A DNA stretch of 44,788 bases from Leptolyngbyaceae cyanobacterium T60_A2020_046 (GCA_015272155.1 JACYME010000240.1:1-44788); one strand, 5' to 3'; positions 9,500 to 19,008 are shown, counted from the first letter of the stretch. Translations and numbers: made by a program. Notes: generated by a model from the sequence alone, not told the origin.

Positions 9500-10225
9500 C
9501 TAGAGCCGATTTCCGAGGAGACGATAGCGCACACCCTCTGCAATTTTCTGGCCCAAATATTCGGGGATCAGGCTTTCATTTGGCCCCAGTAAATACAGGA
9601 TTAGCCGCGTGCGCCCCCGCCACACCAGCAGGTTGGCATTTACCACCAGCAAATCTTCCTGCCAAATCGCGTACATCACCTTGTAGAACAGCCCCGGCTG
9701 GTTATCCGCCTCAATCAGCAAAGCCGGGAGATGGAAAACCGGATCCACATAAAATTCCGTTTCCACCTGCTCTAGCCCCGCGTCAAGGTTAAACTCAACC
9801 GTCAGCATTTCCTCCACTTCAAAGTGCCCGGCCAGCGCTTCTCGAATGGCGCGGCACACGTTATCTGCAGTTTTGGTAGGCAGTGCCTTGCCCCCCCGAG
9901 ACACCACAAGCTTGATAAACACCAGCATGGGCGGATAAATCTGCCCATACAGGCTGAGATTGTGGATCGTGAGGCCATAGGCGGCCAGCACGCCAAAAAT
10001 ATCGCTCAGCAAAAACGACTGATTGCGATAGGCAAAATGCAGAGCACTCCGATTGCCTTCGGGCTTCAGCTCAATCACGGCCTTTCGGGTTTTGTAGAGG
10101 TGATAGGCCAAGCGCAGGTTTTGCAGTTGGATCTCACTACTGACAAACTGCTCATAAAACTGTGGGAAAGCCCGGTTGAACCGTTTGAGCAGCTCTATGG
10201 TGGATGTTTTCAAGCCAGCAGCCAT
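9500..10225 (-). CDS. Protein with two ACT-like domains, possible small-molecule sensor
   Basis: A 241-residue soluble protein. After a helical N-terminus (about 1-45), residues 48-115 (KAVIELKPEG, SFLLSDIFGVLAAYGLTIHN) read as an ACT-type fold. Residues 165-215 (ALLIEADNQPGLFYKVMYAI, then VVNANLLVWRGRTRLILYLL) read as a second one. The domain order recalls the regulatory end of GlnD uridylyltransferase, but there is no nucleotidyltransferase or HD domain. ACT domains usually bind amino acids. No ligand or target can be deduced. It reads toward the hydrolase, with 139 bases between them. Confidence 0.72.
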   Translation of the reverse strand: MAAGLKTSTIELLKRFNRAFPQFYEQFVSSEIQLQNLRLAYHLYKTRKAVIELKPEGNRSALHFAYRNQSFLLSDIFGVLAAYGLTIHNLSLYGQIYPPMLVFIKLVVSRGGKALPTKTADNVCRAIREALAGHFEVEEMLTVEFNLDAGLEQVETEFYVDPVFHLPALLIEADNQPGLFYKVMYAIWQEDLLVVNANLLVWRGRTRLILYLLGPNESLIPEYLGQKIAEGVRYRLLGNRL

Positions 10226-10482
10226 AACCAGAGGAGTTGCAGTTTACACCAGCATTTAGAGCGCTCGATTCAAATCCCTTAGCGTCTCACACACTGAACC
10301 TTGCTCTCAGGCAAAGTGCGCAGGGATTTTTGCCTTTTATAGTCTGCCTTTAAAAGGTGAATTGGGATATTACTGAGCCATCCCGTCAATTTGTCCTGGC
10401 GCTACCGTGCAAGGCGCGTCTGACCAGATATATTAGTCTAATAGATTGACGCTGCTACCTTACTGATATCACCCAAACCTTT

Positions 10483-11004
10483 ATGGGGTTCTGGAAAAGT
10501 CTATTTACGGGCACTGAGGCAGGATCGATGGGTACTTCGGATCCAGCATCAATGGTTCTTGCCGAAGTCACCAACCGCGATCGCACTAGCCGAATTTTTT
10601 TTAGCACCGATCGCGACATTGACCTCTACGAGCTAGAAGAACTGTGTGATGCGGTGGGCTGGGCGCGTCGTCCCATTCGCAAGGTGCGAAAAGCCATCCA
10701 AAACAGCTTCCTTGTCGTCTCGATGTGGGAGCAAAAGGGGAACCGCAAGCGCTTGATTGGGTTTTCTCGGGCTACCTCTGATCATGCCTTCAACGCCACA
10801 ATCTGGGATGTGGTGGTTCATCCCGACTATCAAGGCAAGGGGTTGGGCAAAACCCTGATGCATCATTTGATCAAGAAGCTACGCAGCGAAGACATTAGTA
10901 ACGTCACGCTGTTTGCCGATCCCCATGTGGTGGATTTCTACCGCAATCTGGGGTTCATGCCCGATCCAGAGGGCATCAAGGGCATGTTCTGGTATCCCGA
11001 TTAG
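10483..11004 (+). CDS. GNAT-family N-acetyltransferase (Ycf52/plastid GNAT-like)
   Basis: A 173-residue protein with the acetyl-CoA-binding signature [20 protein letters not shown] (motif A, about residues 109-128) and the C-terminal [20 protein letters not shown]. The N-terminal half ([27 protein letters not shown]) matches cyanobacterial and algal-plastid Ycf52-type acetyltransferases. Their plant relatives (GNAT2/NSI) acetylate chloroplast proteins. The acceptor here is unknown. It is convergent with the SNF2 gene, separated by 182 bases that hold a strong palindrome. Confidence 0.9.
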   Translation: MGFWKSLFTGTEAGSMGTSDPASMVLAEVTNRDRTSRIFFSTDRDIDLYELEELCDAVGWARRPIRKVRKAIQNSFLVVSMWEQKGNRKRLIGFSRATSDHAFNATIWDVVVHPDYQGKGLGKTLMHHLIKKLRSEDISNVTLFADPHVVDFYRNLGFMPDPEGIKGMFWYPD

Positions 11005-11126
11005 GGGCTGTCCTTCGTACCAGCCAGGATCCCCGTCATCATCGGGACGATTGATCGCGCAGCGCCCGCGATCGCGACAATATCTGACCGCGCTCCTTGT
11101 ATCTCATGACTAGGTCAATGAGTTCT

Positions 11127-11161
11127 CGATCCAACGGGCAGCGACGCTGCCCGTTGGATCG
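11127..11161. terminator. 35-nt perfect palindrome, likely bidirectional terminator
   Basis: Arms CGATCCAACGGGCAGCG and CGCTGCCCGTTGGATCG (17 bp) flank a single central A. It lies between the convergent ends of the GNAT and SNF2 genes, the usual place for a shared terminator, but it lacks T-runs. Immediately to the right is GGGGGTTCAAATTCCC, which resembles a tRNA T-arm. No matching acceptor strand is found upstream. Confidence 0.6.
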
Positions 11162-11186
11162 GGGGTTCAAATTCCCTTGTGTCGTC

Positions 11187-14100
11187 CTAGCTGGCGTCGT
11201 CAATGATGGCGGAGCGATCGAGGAGCAACAGGTTGCGCAGAGCATCGGTATCGAGTTCGGTGAGCCAAGTTTCTCCGGCACCAACGACCTGTTCCGAGAG
11301 GGCTTTTTTGGACTCGATCATGTCGTGGATTTTTTCTTCGAGGGTGCCGGTGCAGACAAATTTGTGCACCTGGACGTTGCGGGTTTGGCCGATGCGGAAG
11401 GCGCGATCGGTGGCTTGGTTTTCAACGGCGGGGTTCCACCAGCGATCGAAGTGGAACACGTGGTTGGCGCGAGTGAGGTTGAGGCCTACGCCGCCCGCCT
11501 TGAGGGACAGGATGAACAGCCGGGGGCCGCTGGGGTCATGCTGAAAGCGATCGACCATTTCTTCGCGCTTGTCCTTGCTCGTGCTGCCGTAGAGAAACAG
11601 GGTGTCTTGCTTGAAGGTGTGCTCTAGGTGGGTTTGCAGGCGTTTGCCCCATTCGGCAAATTGGGTGAAGATGAGGGCGCGATCGCCCTCATCCAGCAGT
11701 TCGGCCACCATCTCATCAAAGCGCTGGAGCTTGGCCGATCGCCGCGCCTCCACCGGCACCGCTTCATTCAAAAACTGGGCCGGGTGGTTGCAGATTTGCT
11801 TGAGCTTGGTGAGCAGGCCCAAAATCATGCCGCGCCGCTGCACCCCATCGGAGGATTCGATGTCACGCAGGGCTTTTTCGACGGTGGCTTGATACAGTTC
11901 GGCCTGCTCGGCGGAGAGGCCACAGAAAATCGCCATTTCCTGTTTTTCGGGCAGGTCTTGAATGATGGTGCGATCGGTTTTGAGGCGGCGCAGGATGAAG
12001 GGTTGCACCAGCGATCGCAGGGTTCGCAAAGACGCCGTATCGCCGTATCGCTCGATGGGGGTCGCAAAGCGGCGCTGAAAAAAATTCTTGGGGCCGAGAT
12101 AGCCAGGATTCAAAAAATCCATAATTGACCACAGTTCTGCCAAGCGGTTCTCGACGGGCGTCCCCGTGAGGGCAATGCGAAACTGGGCCTCAATTTGGCG
12201 CACGGCCTTCGACTGCTTGGCGTCGGGGTTTTTGATGTTTTGGGCTTCGTCGAGCACAATGCCCTGCCATTCCACCCGCTCAAAATCCTTCAAATCTCGC
12301 TGCACCAGGGCATAGCTGGTGAGCACCACCTGGGTAGATTTCGCCTTGCGGGCAAAGGCAGCCCCATGCGATCGCTGATTGCCGTGATGCAGCAGCACTG
12401 CCACACCGGGCGCAAACTTCCGAATTTCGCGCTCCCAGTTGCTCAGCACCGAGGTCGGGCACACCAGCAGCGTCGGCCCATCTAGCAGGTCACGCTGCTT
12501 CAGATGCAGCAAAAACGCAATGAGCTGAATGGTTTTCCCCAAACCCATGTCATCGGCCAAGCACGCCCCCAGGCCCCACTGTTCCAGAAAGGACAGCCAC
12601 GACACCCCCCGCGCCTGATAGGGGCGCAGGGTACCCTGAAAGCCGTCAATGTCGCTGACGGGCTCTAGGGTTTGGTTGCCCTGGGTGAGGATGGTGATCA
12701 GCTCTTGCAGCACGCCGGATGCCTCAAAGCTGACGACGGGCAGCTTGTCGATCATTTGGGCGTCGCCCGTACTCATGCGCAGGGCATCTTCCACGTTGAG
12801 GGCGATGGGCTCCTGACGCTTTTGAAAAAACTCGCGGGCGGCGCGAATGTCTTGGGGGCGCAGCTCGACCCATTGGCCGTCAATTTCTACTAAGGGTGTT
12901 TCGAGGGCGACGAAGCGCTCAAAGTCTTTTTGGGAGACGGTTTTGCCCGCTAGGGACAGATCCCACTTGACGTTGAGCAAACTTTTGAGGCCAAGGCGTT
13001 GGCGCTGTTTGCGATCGGGGGCAGCGGCTTCCAGGCGGATGCCGAGACGGCTGGCGGTGCCTTGGGAACTGAGTCCCGGTGGCAGTTGCACCCCAAACCC
13101 GCTATCTTGCAAGCGATCGACCGTCGCCTTGAGAAACACATAGGTCTGGGCCGGATCCAGCAGGCAGTGGGTGGGGCGGGGATCCTGCAAACTGTCGCGG
13201 ATGGGGTCGCTGAGGCGGGCGGCTCGGCCTAGCCCGGCCAGTAGGGTTTCCTGGGGCGCGTGGATGGGGCGACCCTGGATCACCGCCTGCTCTAGGGGAT
13301 ATTGCCAGAGGGTTTCGGCGGCGATGCAGAAGTTGGCGTCGTCGCGCGATTGCAAAAGATATCTCACTGACCAGTGGACTTGACCATCGGTGGGCGGTTC
13401 CAGGCGAAAACACACGCGAAAGCGGTTGGCATCAGTGAGGGCGTTGGCTTGGAGGGGGGCCGTCCAGGTGGTGAGGGCCTCGCGCAGGCGCACGATCGCG
13501 AGCGCGCCGCCTTCACCCGTAACCGTATTGTTGGGCTGATTGAGGGCGGTGAGCCAATCGCGCACGGGCAGTTCAGAACTCAGCACATCGGAGCCCGAGA
13601 GGGGTGCAGGGGCGTGCGATCGCACCTGGGCATCCACCAACGCATCAATAAAATGAATCACCCGATCGGATCTGGATGTGGGTAGGGCAATGGCAGGCGC
13701 GACCGCCGCTGCACGTTTAGGTTCTGGCCCTTGGTCTGCGCCACAGGCCAGGGGCATGGTGTGCTGAAACCGCCGCAGCCGTCCCGCATCCACTTCGCTG
13801 TCGAGCACGGGCTGCCAGTGGGCCTGGGCTCCCTGGGCCGAAATGTCGATTTTTGGCAAAAACTTGCCCCGCGCCAGCAAGTCCAAACTCCAACGGGCCA
13901 GGTGCGACCAATAGCGCAGATCACTGCCCACCGATGCCGTGGGCAGGTCGAGATAGCCGAGGGGCAAGCTCTCCAGCAGGTGCGCTGTTTCGGCAGGGGT
14001 TAGCCAGACCCCCGTCACCCACCAGGGATACAGGGCAACGTCTGCGATCGCGGTGTCTTCCTCCCCCGCGCCGCCCGAGTGGAGCGGAAACGGGCGATCG

Positions 14101-14384
14101 CCATCCATCACCGTTGGCAAAGCCATGAGCCGCGTCCAGCCTCGTTCTGAGGGGGCGGCTTTGGGGCGCTTCCCCTGGGCCGAGGTGGGAATCCACACTG
14201 CCTTGGGCACCCGCGAGCCCAGCCGTTGCAAGGCATCCAACAGGGGTTGGCCGCTCAAGCTGTAGGGGTGGGGCGCGATCGCGAAGGGCTCCGGTAACTG
14301 ACTGGCCTCAATCCGCTGCCATGCCTCCACCCAAAGGAAGAACCGCCGTTCTTCGACCACCCAGCTACCGTGTAGGATTGCCAT
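11187..14384 (-). CDS. SNF2/HepA-family DNA-dependent ATPase (helicase-like)
   Basis: A 1065-residue protein. Residues 1-480 form a family-specific N-terminal region. A SNF2-associated segment (about 380-560) precedes the motor. The ATPase has DDMGLGKTIQLIAFLLHL (Walker A around 611-618), TSYALVQRDL, the DEAQ box at 712-715 and ALTGTPVENRLAELWS. The second RecA lobe has LIFTQFAEWGKRL, LFILSLKAGGVGLNLTRAN, HFDRWWNPAVENQATDRAFR and IGQTR. This full Swi2/Snf2 motif set indicates ATP-driven translocation on duplex DNA, remodelling or displacing bound proteins. Bacterial members of this long type are common in cyanobacteria but poorly characterised. The ATG at 14384 is 46 bases from the divergent GNAT start, so the two share a promoter region. 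Confidence 0.93.
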   Translation of the reverse strand: MAILHGSWVVEERRFFLWVEAWQRIEASQLPEPFAIAPHPYSLSGQPLLDALQRLGSRVPKAVWIPTSAQGKRPKAAPSERGWTRLMALPTVMDGDRPFPLHSGGAGEEDTAIADVALYPWWVTGVWLTPAETAHLLESLPLGYLDLPTASVGSDLRYWSHLARWSLDLLARGKFLPKIDISAQGAQAHWQPVLDSEVDAGRLRRFQHTMPLACGADQGPEPKRAAAVAPAIALPTSRSDRVIHFIDALVDAQVRSHAPAPLSGSDVLSSELPVRDWLTALNQPNNTVTGEGGALAIVRLREALTTWTAPLQANALTDANRFRVCFRLEPPTDGQVHWSVRYLLQSRDDANFCIAAETLWQYPLEQAVIQGRPIHAPQETLLAGLGRAARLSDPIRDSLQDPRPTHCLLDPAQTYVFLKATVDRLQDSGFGVQLPPGLSSQGTASRLGIRLEAAAPDRKQRQRLGLKSLLNVKWDLSLAGKTVSQKDFERFVALETPLVEIDGQWVELRPQDIRAAREFFQKRQEPIALNVEDALRMSTGDAQMIDKLPVVSFEASGVLQELITILTQGNQTLEPVSDIDGFQGTLRPYQARGVSWLSFLEQWGLGACLADDMGLGKTIQLIAFLLHLKQRDLLDGPTLLVCPTSVLSNWEREIRKFAPGVAVLLHHGNQRSHGAAFARKAKSTQVVLTSYALVQRDLKDFERVEWQGIVLDEAQNIKNPDAKQSKAVRQIEAQFRIALTGTPVENRLAELWSIMDFLNPGYLGPKNFFQRRFATPIERYGDTASLRTLRSLVQPFILRRLKTDRTIIQDLPEKQEMAIFCGLSAEQAELYQATVEKALRDIESSDGVQRRGMILGLLTKLKQICNHPAQFLNEAVPVEARRSAKLQRFDEMVAELLDEGDRALIFTQFAEWGKRLQTHLEHTFKQDTLFLYGSTSKDKREEMVDRFQHDPSGPRLFILSLKAGGVGLNLTRANHVFHFDRWWNPAVENQATDRAFRIGQTRNVQVHKFVCTGTLEEKIHDMIESKKALSEQVVGAGETWLTELDTDALRNLLLLDRSAIIDDAS

Positions 14385-14430
14385 GCAACACTAAAATCGC
14401 TCTACGACACTTTCATCAAATCTTAGACCC

Positions 14431-14982
14431 GTGGATTTACCGCATCCGTTTCAGCTCAAGGATGGCACTCCCGTTGCCCTCGCCCCCATGCAGCCCACAG
14501 AGGGGGAAACCGTGCGCAACCTGCTCAACGCCGTCATTCTAGAGGGGAGCAGCTATCCCCAGCGCGAACCCCTCACCCCCGACGGGTTTGCCGACTATTG
14601 GCTCAAGGCAGATGCGTTTGTGGTGCGTCGTCTGGCCTCCAACCCAGCCACAACCTGTCCAGAAATTGTGGGTGCGTTTTACCTCAAGCCCAACTTCCCG
14701 GGGCGGTGCAGCCACATCTGCAATGCTGGGTTTATTGTACCGCCTGAGGTTCGCGGCCAAGGGATTGGGCGATTCATGGGGGAAGCCATGCTCAGCCTCG
14801 CCCGCGATCGCGGCTACCGCGCCGTCATGTATAACCTGATTTTTGACACCAACCTCGCCTCGTTGGCATTGTGGCGATCGCTGGGCTTCCAAGAAATTGG
14901 CCGCATTCCCCAGGCCGTCGCCCTACCGGATGGAGCATTCGTAGACGCCATCATGCTCTACAAATCCCTGGTCGAGGAATAA
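14431..14982 (+). CDS. GNAT-family N-acetyltransferase
   Basis: A 183-residue protein starting at GTG 14431. VPPEVRGQGIGRFMGEAML (about residues 103-121) is the acetyl-CoA pyrophosphate-binding loop, and YNLIFDTNLASLALWRSLGF is the usual motif B region. The N-terminal QREPLTPDGFADYW resembles a subfamily also found in fungi. The substrate is unknown. It is unrelated in detail to the other GNAT at 10483. It is transcribed divergently from the SNF2 gene. Confidence 0.87.
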   Translation: MDLPHPFQLKDGTPVALAPMQPTEGETVRNLLNAVILEGSSYPQREPLTPDGFADYWLKADAFVVRRLASNPATTCPEIVGAFYLKPNFPGRCSHICNAGFIVPPEVRGQGIGRFMGEAMLSLARDRGYRAVMYNLIFDTNLASLALWRSLGFQEIGRIPQAVALPDGAFVDAIMLYKSLVEE

Positions 14983-15015
14983 TCCCGCGATCGCTTACGC
15001 CACCCTTACACAACC

Positions 15016-15822
15016 CTACTCCTCCGGCAACGGAATCCACTCCGTCTCTTCCGGCACCTTGGGAAAGCGATCGCGCCTCCAGTCCTCCTTTGCCTGATCA
15101 ATGCGGGTCTGGCGGCTAGAGACAAAATTCCACCACTTGATGCGGGGGCCGACGGAGTCGCCCCCGACGATGATGCAGCGGGCGGGCTGATCTGCCGCGA
15201 TCGCAACCGGAGCGTCGGCCGCCAACACCGGCCGCTCGGCTACCGTCGTCGGCACCGTAATTTCTCCCCCCGCCTCAAGCTGCACGTCCAAATACAGCAT
15301 GGGCGAAAAGGTCTTCACCGGAGAGGAAGTATCACCCACATCGCCTGCAATCAGCTTGATCTGCGCACCCGATTCCGTCCAAGTGGGCAGGGTCGTAGCG
15401 GGATGATGCTTAAACCAGGGATCCGTTTCTTCGTGGGCTTCGGGGAGCGCCACCCAGGTTTGAATGCCGTGCAGCCGCGTTTCCTGCGATCGCGCCCAGG
15501 CAGGCGATCGCTCAGAATGCACAATGCCGCATCCGGCGGTCATCCAGTTCACCGCGCCGGGCTCAATTTCTTGGATGCTGCCCAAACTATCGCGGTGGAG
15601 AATCACCCCCTCAAATCAATAGGTCACCGTCGCCAGGTTGATGTGGGGATGGGGGCGTACGTCGATGCCCTGCCCCGGTGGAAAGGTCGCTGGCCCCAGA
15701 TGGTCAAAGAAAATAAATGGCCCCACCATGCTCAGCCCATCGTTGGGCAACAGACGACGGGCTTCAAAGCCGCCCAAGTCTTTGACATCGGGGGCAAGCA
15801 TGTGGCGAATCAAGCTAGACAT
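15016..15822 (-). pseudogene. Pirin-family cupin protein with one internal stop
   Basis: Read from ATG 15822, the frame encodes a pirin: FIFFDHLGPATFPPGQGIDV, then RPHPHIN with two metal-binding His. It then meets TGA at 15616-15618 (codon 69), directly after TVTY where the family continues Leu-Phe-Glu-Gly. The same frame goes on without further damage as FEGVILHRDSLGSIQEIEPG, GCGIVHSERS (the remaining His and Glu ligands), and to a natural end at 15016. Pirins are iron-binding cupins, some with quercetinase activity. A single base change restores the gene. Possibilities are a recent nonsense mutation, read-through, or a sequence error. Internal GTG or ATT codons could restart translation but would lose the first two ligands. 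Confidence 0.85.
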
Positions 15823-15977
15823 GACACTTCAGCGGTGAGGGACAGAAACGCGGTCAGCCCTCTTAGGATAGGCCCATGCTGGCCAAAACAGGCTCGCTGT
15901 CACCGCCGCCGACTGCCCCAGCATCAGCCTTCCGCCATGTTGAATTTTGAACTTCTAATTTTGAATTTTCCCAGAAC

Positions 15978-17093
15978 CTAGACCGGGGAACTCTGAAAAC
16001 TCCACGGCGCATCCCAGCCAGAACCGCCGACCTCCAATCCGGCGAGGGTGCTGGTGGCTTGGAGATCAGGGGCATCCTCTGCCGCGATCGCCCGTTGCCC
16101 CGGCGATCTCGTCCAAAGGGTAACGCTGAGCTGGCCGTTGGTGGTGTCCCAGCAGGCGAACTTGAGGCCCTCGCGGGTGGGGACACGCACCTGAGCAGGT
16201 GGGCGATCGCAGATGCCCACAATTTCGATGCGGTGGCGGTGATTTTCGGCGGTGATGTGCCACTGGCCCCAGGGCTCAACGCGCCAGGTGAGGCGATCGC
16301 GCAGGGACGCAAACGCGATGAACTGTCCGTTGAGATGCAGGCCAATGAGCCCCACCGTTTCAAGCCGATCCAGCACGGAGCGATAGGCTCCGGCTACGGT
16401 GATCGTCAGGTCGGGGTGCGCAGCAAAGGCATTGCACTGGAGCCAAAACCAGCGCTGAGGGAAGGCTCCGCCCCAGTTTTTTTCCGCATAGGCGGGGCAG
16501 CGTTGCAGATCGTAACGATCGCCCTGCCACTCAATCCACCCCGTCGCTCTGCCGTGGGCCATCAAAACCTGCCAGCCCGGTTCAAAAACGGGCAGGTAAG
16601 ACCATAGGCCGCCGGTGGGCTGCGGTGGCTCAGCAACGGAACCCCAGCCATAGACGGGCTCGATGGTGTAGTTCCAGCGGGCGATCGCGCCCGTTTCTCG
16701 ATCTCGCAGCGCGCCCTGATGATGGTGAGCCGTGGCCTGATACCCCAAGGCAACCTGCTCAGAAAAAGCATCGGCACTCAAGTATCGGGGGCGATCGCCC
16801 GTGGCCTCGCCCCAGTGCCCCAACCCCAGTCCGTTGCGCCAGGCCCAAAAGCGGTCGGTCGCCGGGAGAGGACAGTAGAGATAATCCTCCCGTGGCCCCA
16901 AAATCTGCGCTGCTCCGCCGCTGAGGTCGCTGTTGCCCTTGGGATCATCGATGGAATACATGAACGCAAAGGACTGCGCCTGATCGGGCACCGTCACCCG
17001 AAAGTACCAGCCTTCAAAAAAGCGATCGCCCCAGCCTGGCCCGTGGTAGCCGCTGTGGGGCGTCCAAAACACGCGGTTCATCGCCTCATTCAT
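15978..17093 (-). CDS. Tocopherol cyclase
   Basis: A 371-residue enzyme, matching the cyanobacterial Slr1737/plant VTE1 family that closes the chromanol ring in vitamin E synthesis. Diagnostic stretches are PHSGYHGPGWGDRFFEGWYF near the N-terminus, SFAFMYSIDDP, GGLWSYLPVFEPGWQVLMA, CPAYAEKNWGGAFPQRWFW and FACWDTTNGQLSVTLW. These aromatic-rich beta motifs are characteristic. The start ATG 17093 overlaps the upstream gene's stop as ATGA, so translation is probably coupled. No other tocopherol genes are in the window. Confidence 0.92.
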   Translation of the reverse strand: MNEAMNRVFWTPHSGYHGPGWGDRFFEGWYFRVTVPDQAQSFAFMYSIDDPKGNSDLSGGAAQILGPREDYLYCPLPATDRFWAWRNGLGLGHWGEATGDRPRYLSADAFSEQVALGYQATAHHHQGALRDRETGAIARWNYTIEPVYGWGSVAEPPQPTGGLWSYLPVFEPGWQVLMAHGRATGWIEWQGDRYDLQRCPAYAEKNWGGAFPQRWFWLQCNAFAAHPDLTITVAGAYRSVLDRLETVGLIGLHLNGQFIAFASLRDRLTWRVEPWGQWHITAENHRHRIEIVGICDRPPAQVRVPTREGLKFACWDTTNGQLSVTLWTRSPGQRAIAAEDAPDLQATSTLAGLEVGGSGWDAPWSFQSSPV

Positions 17094-17857
17094 CGCCCAT
17101 CAACCCAACCGGGAACAAACTTCCAAGCCTGCTTGAGGTCTGCCCGGACGCGATCGTAGGTCGGGCAGTGCAGGGCCACCAACTCCCAAAACGCGGGGGA
17201 ATGATTCATGTGGACGGTATGACACAGCTCATGGATCAGCACATACTCCACCAGAGGCGGCGGCAAAAACAACAGCTTGTAGTTCAAGCTAATGGACTGG
17301 CGCGACGAACAACTGCCCCACCGACTGGTCTGCCCCCGCACCGACACCCGACTAAAGGACAAACCGCATCGCTGGCTGAGTTCGCGCAGCCAGGGCGCAA
17401 ACTCCGACCGGGCTTTGCGCTGGAGCCAGCCCCGCAGCAGTTCTTGGCCTAGGTCGGGCGCAGCGTCGTAGGCTCCCGAAAGGGTCAGCGTGTGCGGAGC
17501 AGCTTGGGCCAGGGTGATGGCGGTGGAGCCAGGGGCATAGTGAACGTGCCAGATTTCGTTGCGCGATCGCAGGGCAAGCTGGGTGGGGCGCTCTTCCAAG
17601 TGCTCCGGCGGCAGGGCTTGGCGCTGGCCTTCAATGCGCTTCAGGGTTTTCGCGATCCAGTCGCGGCGGCGCTCCAGAATGTCCGGGATTTCGCGCGGGT
17701 CAAAGCCTCGGGGCACCACCACCTCTAGGGCACCCTGGAAGGAAATTTTGAGGGAAACGTGGCGGGCGCGGCCACTTTCGCGCACCTGATAGTCGGGCAA
17801 GGGCGTTTGATGCTGCTCCACAGGAAAGAGGGTGAGTTGTTGGAAGTCTGCTGTCAT
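17090..17857 (-). CDS. YgjP/SprT-like zinc metallopeptidase (M48-like, DUF45)
   Basis: A 255-residue protein from ATG 17857; an upstream TTG at 17908 would add 17 residues. The C-terminal half has VRGQTSRWGSCSSRQSISLN followed by VEYVLIHELCHTVHMNHSPAFW. The HELCH sequence is the HExxH zinc-protease motif, with the downstream HSPAFW typical of the YgjP family. The N-terminal part (about 35-120) is a variable beta-rich region. Substrates are not established. Its stop overlaps the start of the tocopherol cyclase by four bases (ATGA), suggesting a two-gene operon, though a functional link is not obvious. Confidence 0.9.
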   Translation of the reverse strand: MTADFQQLTLFPVEQHQTPLPDYQVRESGRARHVSLKISFQGALEVVVPRGFDPREIPDILERRRDWIAKTLKRIEGQRQALPPEHLEERPTQLALRSRNEIWHVHYAPGSTAITLAQAAPHTLTLSGAYDAAPDLGQELLRGWLQRKARSEFAPWLRELSQRCGLSFSRVSVRGQTSRWGSCSSRQSISLNYKLLFLPPPLVEYVLIHELCHTVHMNHSPAFWELVALHCPTYDRVRADLKQAWKFVPGWVDGR

Positions 17858-18072
17858 GGGGCGATCGCGCAGAAGCCGCTCATCAGTGTAATGCCAAGCT
17901 GGGGGCAAAACCAGACAAAATTCAGTTCAAATGTATCATGGTCAATCCAAAATCTCAGACGGTTGCTCGCCCGGTTCTCCCTTGGTATTGCCATCGGCCA
18001 AATCTGTCCAGCGAGGCTACCCTATAGCCTAGGGGGCGTCGCTGTCCCCATGCCGCCATCGGTGCGATTCCC

Positions 18073-18912
18073 ATGCGTTTATTTGTGATTGCCGCTCTCG
18101 CGATCGCCTTTTTGGCGATTTTGTTTGCCCTACAAAACACCAACCCCGTCACCATTCAACTGGTGATCTGGGACTATCGCCAATCGCTGGCGTTGGTGCT
18201 GCTGGGAACCCTCGCGATCGGCGTCATCGTTGGGCTGCTGGTGTCAATTCCGGCCATCATCCGCCGGGGCTGGCAGGTGGCGCGGCTGCACAAACAAACC
18301 GACAGCCTGACTGAACAGATCACCGCCAAAAATCAGGATCTAGACACCTCAGCCCAGAAAATCGCCGCCGTGCGCCATAGCTACCAAACCATGCTGGATG
18401 CCCTGGGGCTAATCGAGCCCCACACGGGCCTCTTGCCCCTCAAGGTCTTGCCGCAGGTATTGGGCTGGCTCCTCCATCACCTGCTGAATGGGACGGGCGA
18501 TCACCCCGTCACCAGCCTCAGCCTCTTGTTGTTCAAGGTCACGCCCCAACCCCACGATGGTTTGAACCTTGGGAAACTGTGGGCCGCGATCGCCCAACAC
18601 CTTCACGCCCACGGCTCCGCCCACACTTGGTTCTATAGCGACGGCGCGGGCCTCTTTGCCGCCACAGTGCCCAACCTCGACGCCACCGCCACCAACCGCT
18701 ACGGCGAAACCCTCCAAGCCACATTATTGGAACAGATGCCCAGCCTGCTTCAGGGCGTCGCAGTGGACGCGGAGATCAGCGTCGGGGGCGCGATCGCCAC
18801 CCGCGACACCCCCGTCGATGCCCAACACCTCCTCAGCACCGCCCAAGCCGCCCTCGACCAAGCTCAGCAACGCGGTCGAAATCGCCTAAGATTCTTATCG
18901 GCTTCGGTCTAA
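18073..18912 (+). CDS. LapA-domain (DUF1049) membrane protein with degenerate GGDEF-like C-terminus
   Basis: A 279-residue protein. The N-terminal 100 residues are a classic LapA/DUF1049 unit. TM1 is about 3-21 and is followed by [19 protein letters not shown]2 is about 37-60 and is followed by [19 protein letters not shown] (coiled coil). The remaining residues 112-279 follow the diguanylate-cyclase layout: [41 protein letters not shown] where GG(D/E)EF would be, [10 protein letters not shown], and [13 protein letters not shown]. The catalytic GGDEF residues are missing, so it cannot be an active cyclase, although a binding or structural role is possible. The GGDEF assignment is my reading of the fold pattern. 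Confidence 0.78.
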   Translation: MRLFVIAALAIAFLAILFALQNTNPVTIQLVIWDYRQSLALVLLGTLAIGVIVGLLVSIPAIIRRGWQVARLHKQTDSLTEQITAKNQDLDTSAQKIAAVRHSYQTMLDALGLIEPHTGLLPLKVLPQVLGWLLHHLLNGTGDHPVTSLSLLLFKVTPQPHDGLNLGKLWAAIAQHLHAHGSAHTWFYSDGAGLFAATVPNLDATATNRYGETLQATLLEQMPSLLQGVAVDAEISVGGAIATRDTPVDAQHLLSTAQAALDQAQQRGRNRLRFLSASV

Positions 18913-18935
18913 TGCGCCGCTGCCACCAGCCCCCC

Positions 18936-18972
18936 ATTCCGTGTCAGGAGACTTTCTCCCATTTACGCCCGT
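18936..18972 (+). repeat. Upstream duplicate of the recR initiation region
   Basis: A 37-base segment that matches 19009-19045 at 34 of 37 positions, with all differences being transitions. It contains GTGTCAGGAGA, hairpin arms GGAGA/TCTCC around CTT, and an ATT TAC GCC CGT. Reading from that ATT gives only 13 codons before TGA at 19000-19002. Confidence 0.93.
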
Positions 18973-19008
18973 GGCGGGATACCGAAAGCGTCTGCTTATT
19001 GAGTGGAA

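Noticed and set aside
15616-15618. Selenocysteine at the pirin UGA
   Set aside because: No SECIS-like hairpin is evident, pirins have Leu here, and selenocysteine machinery is not expected in cyanobacteria.
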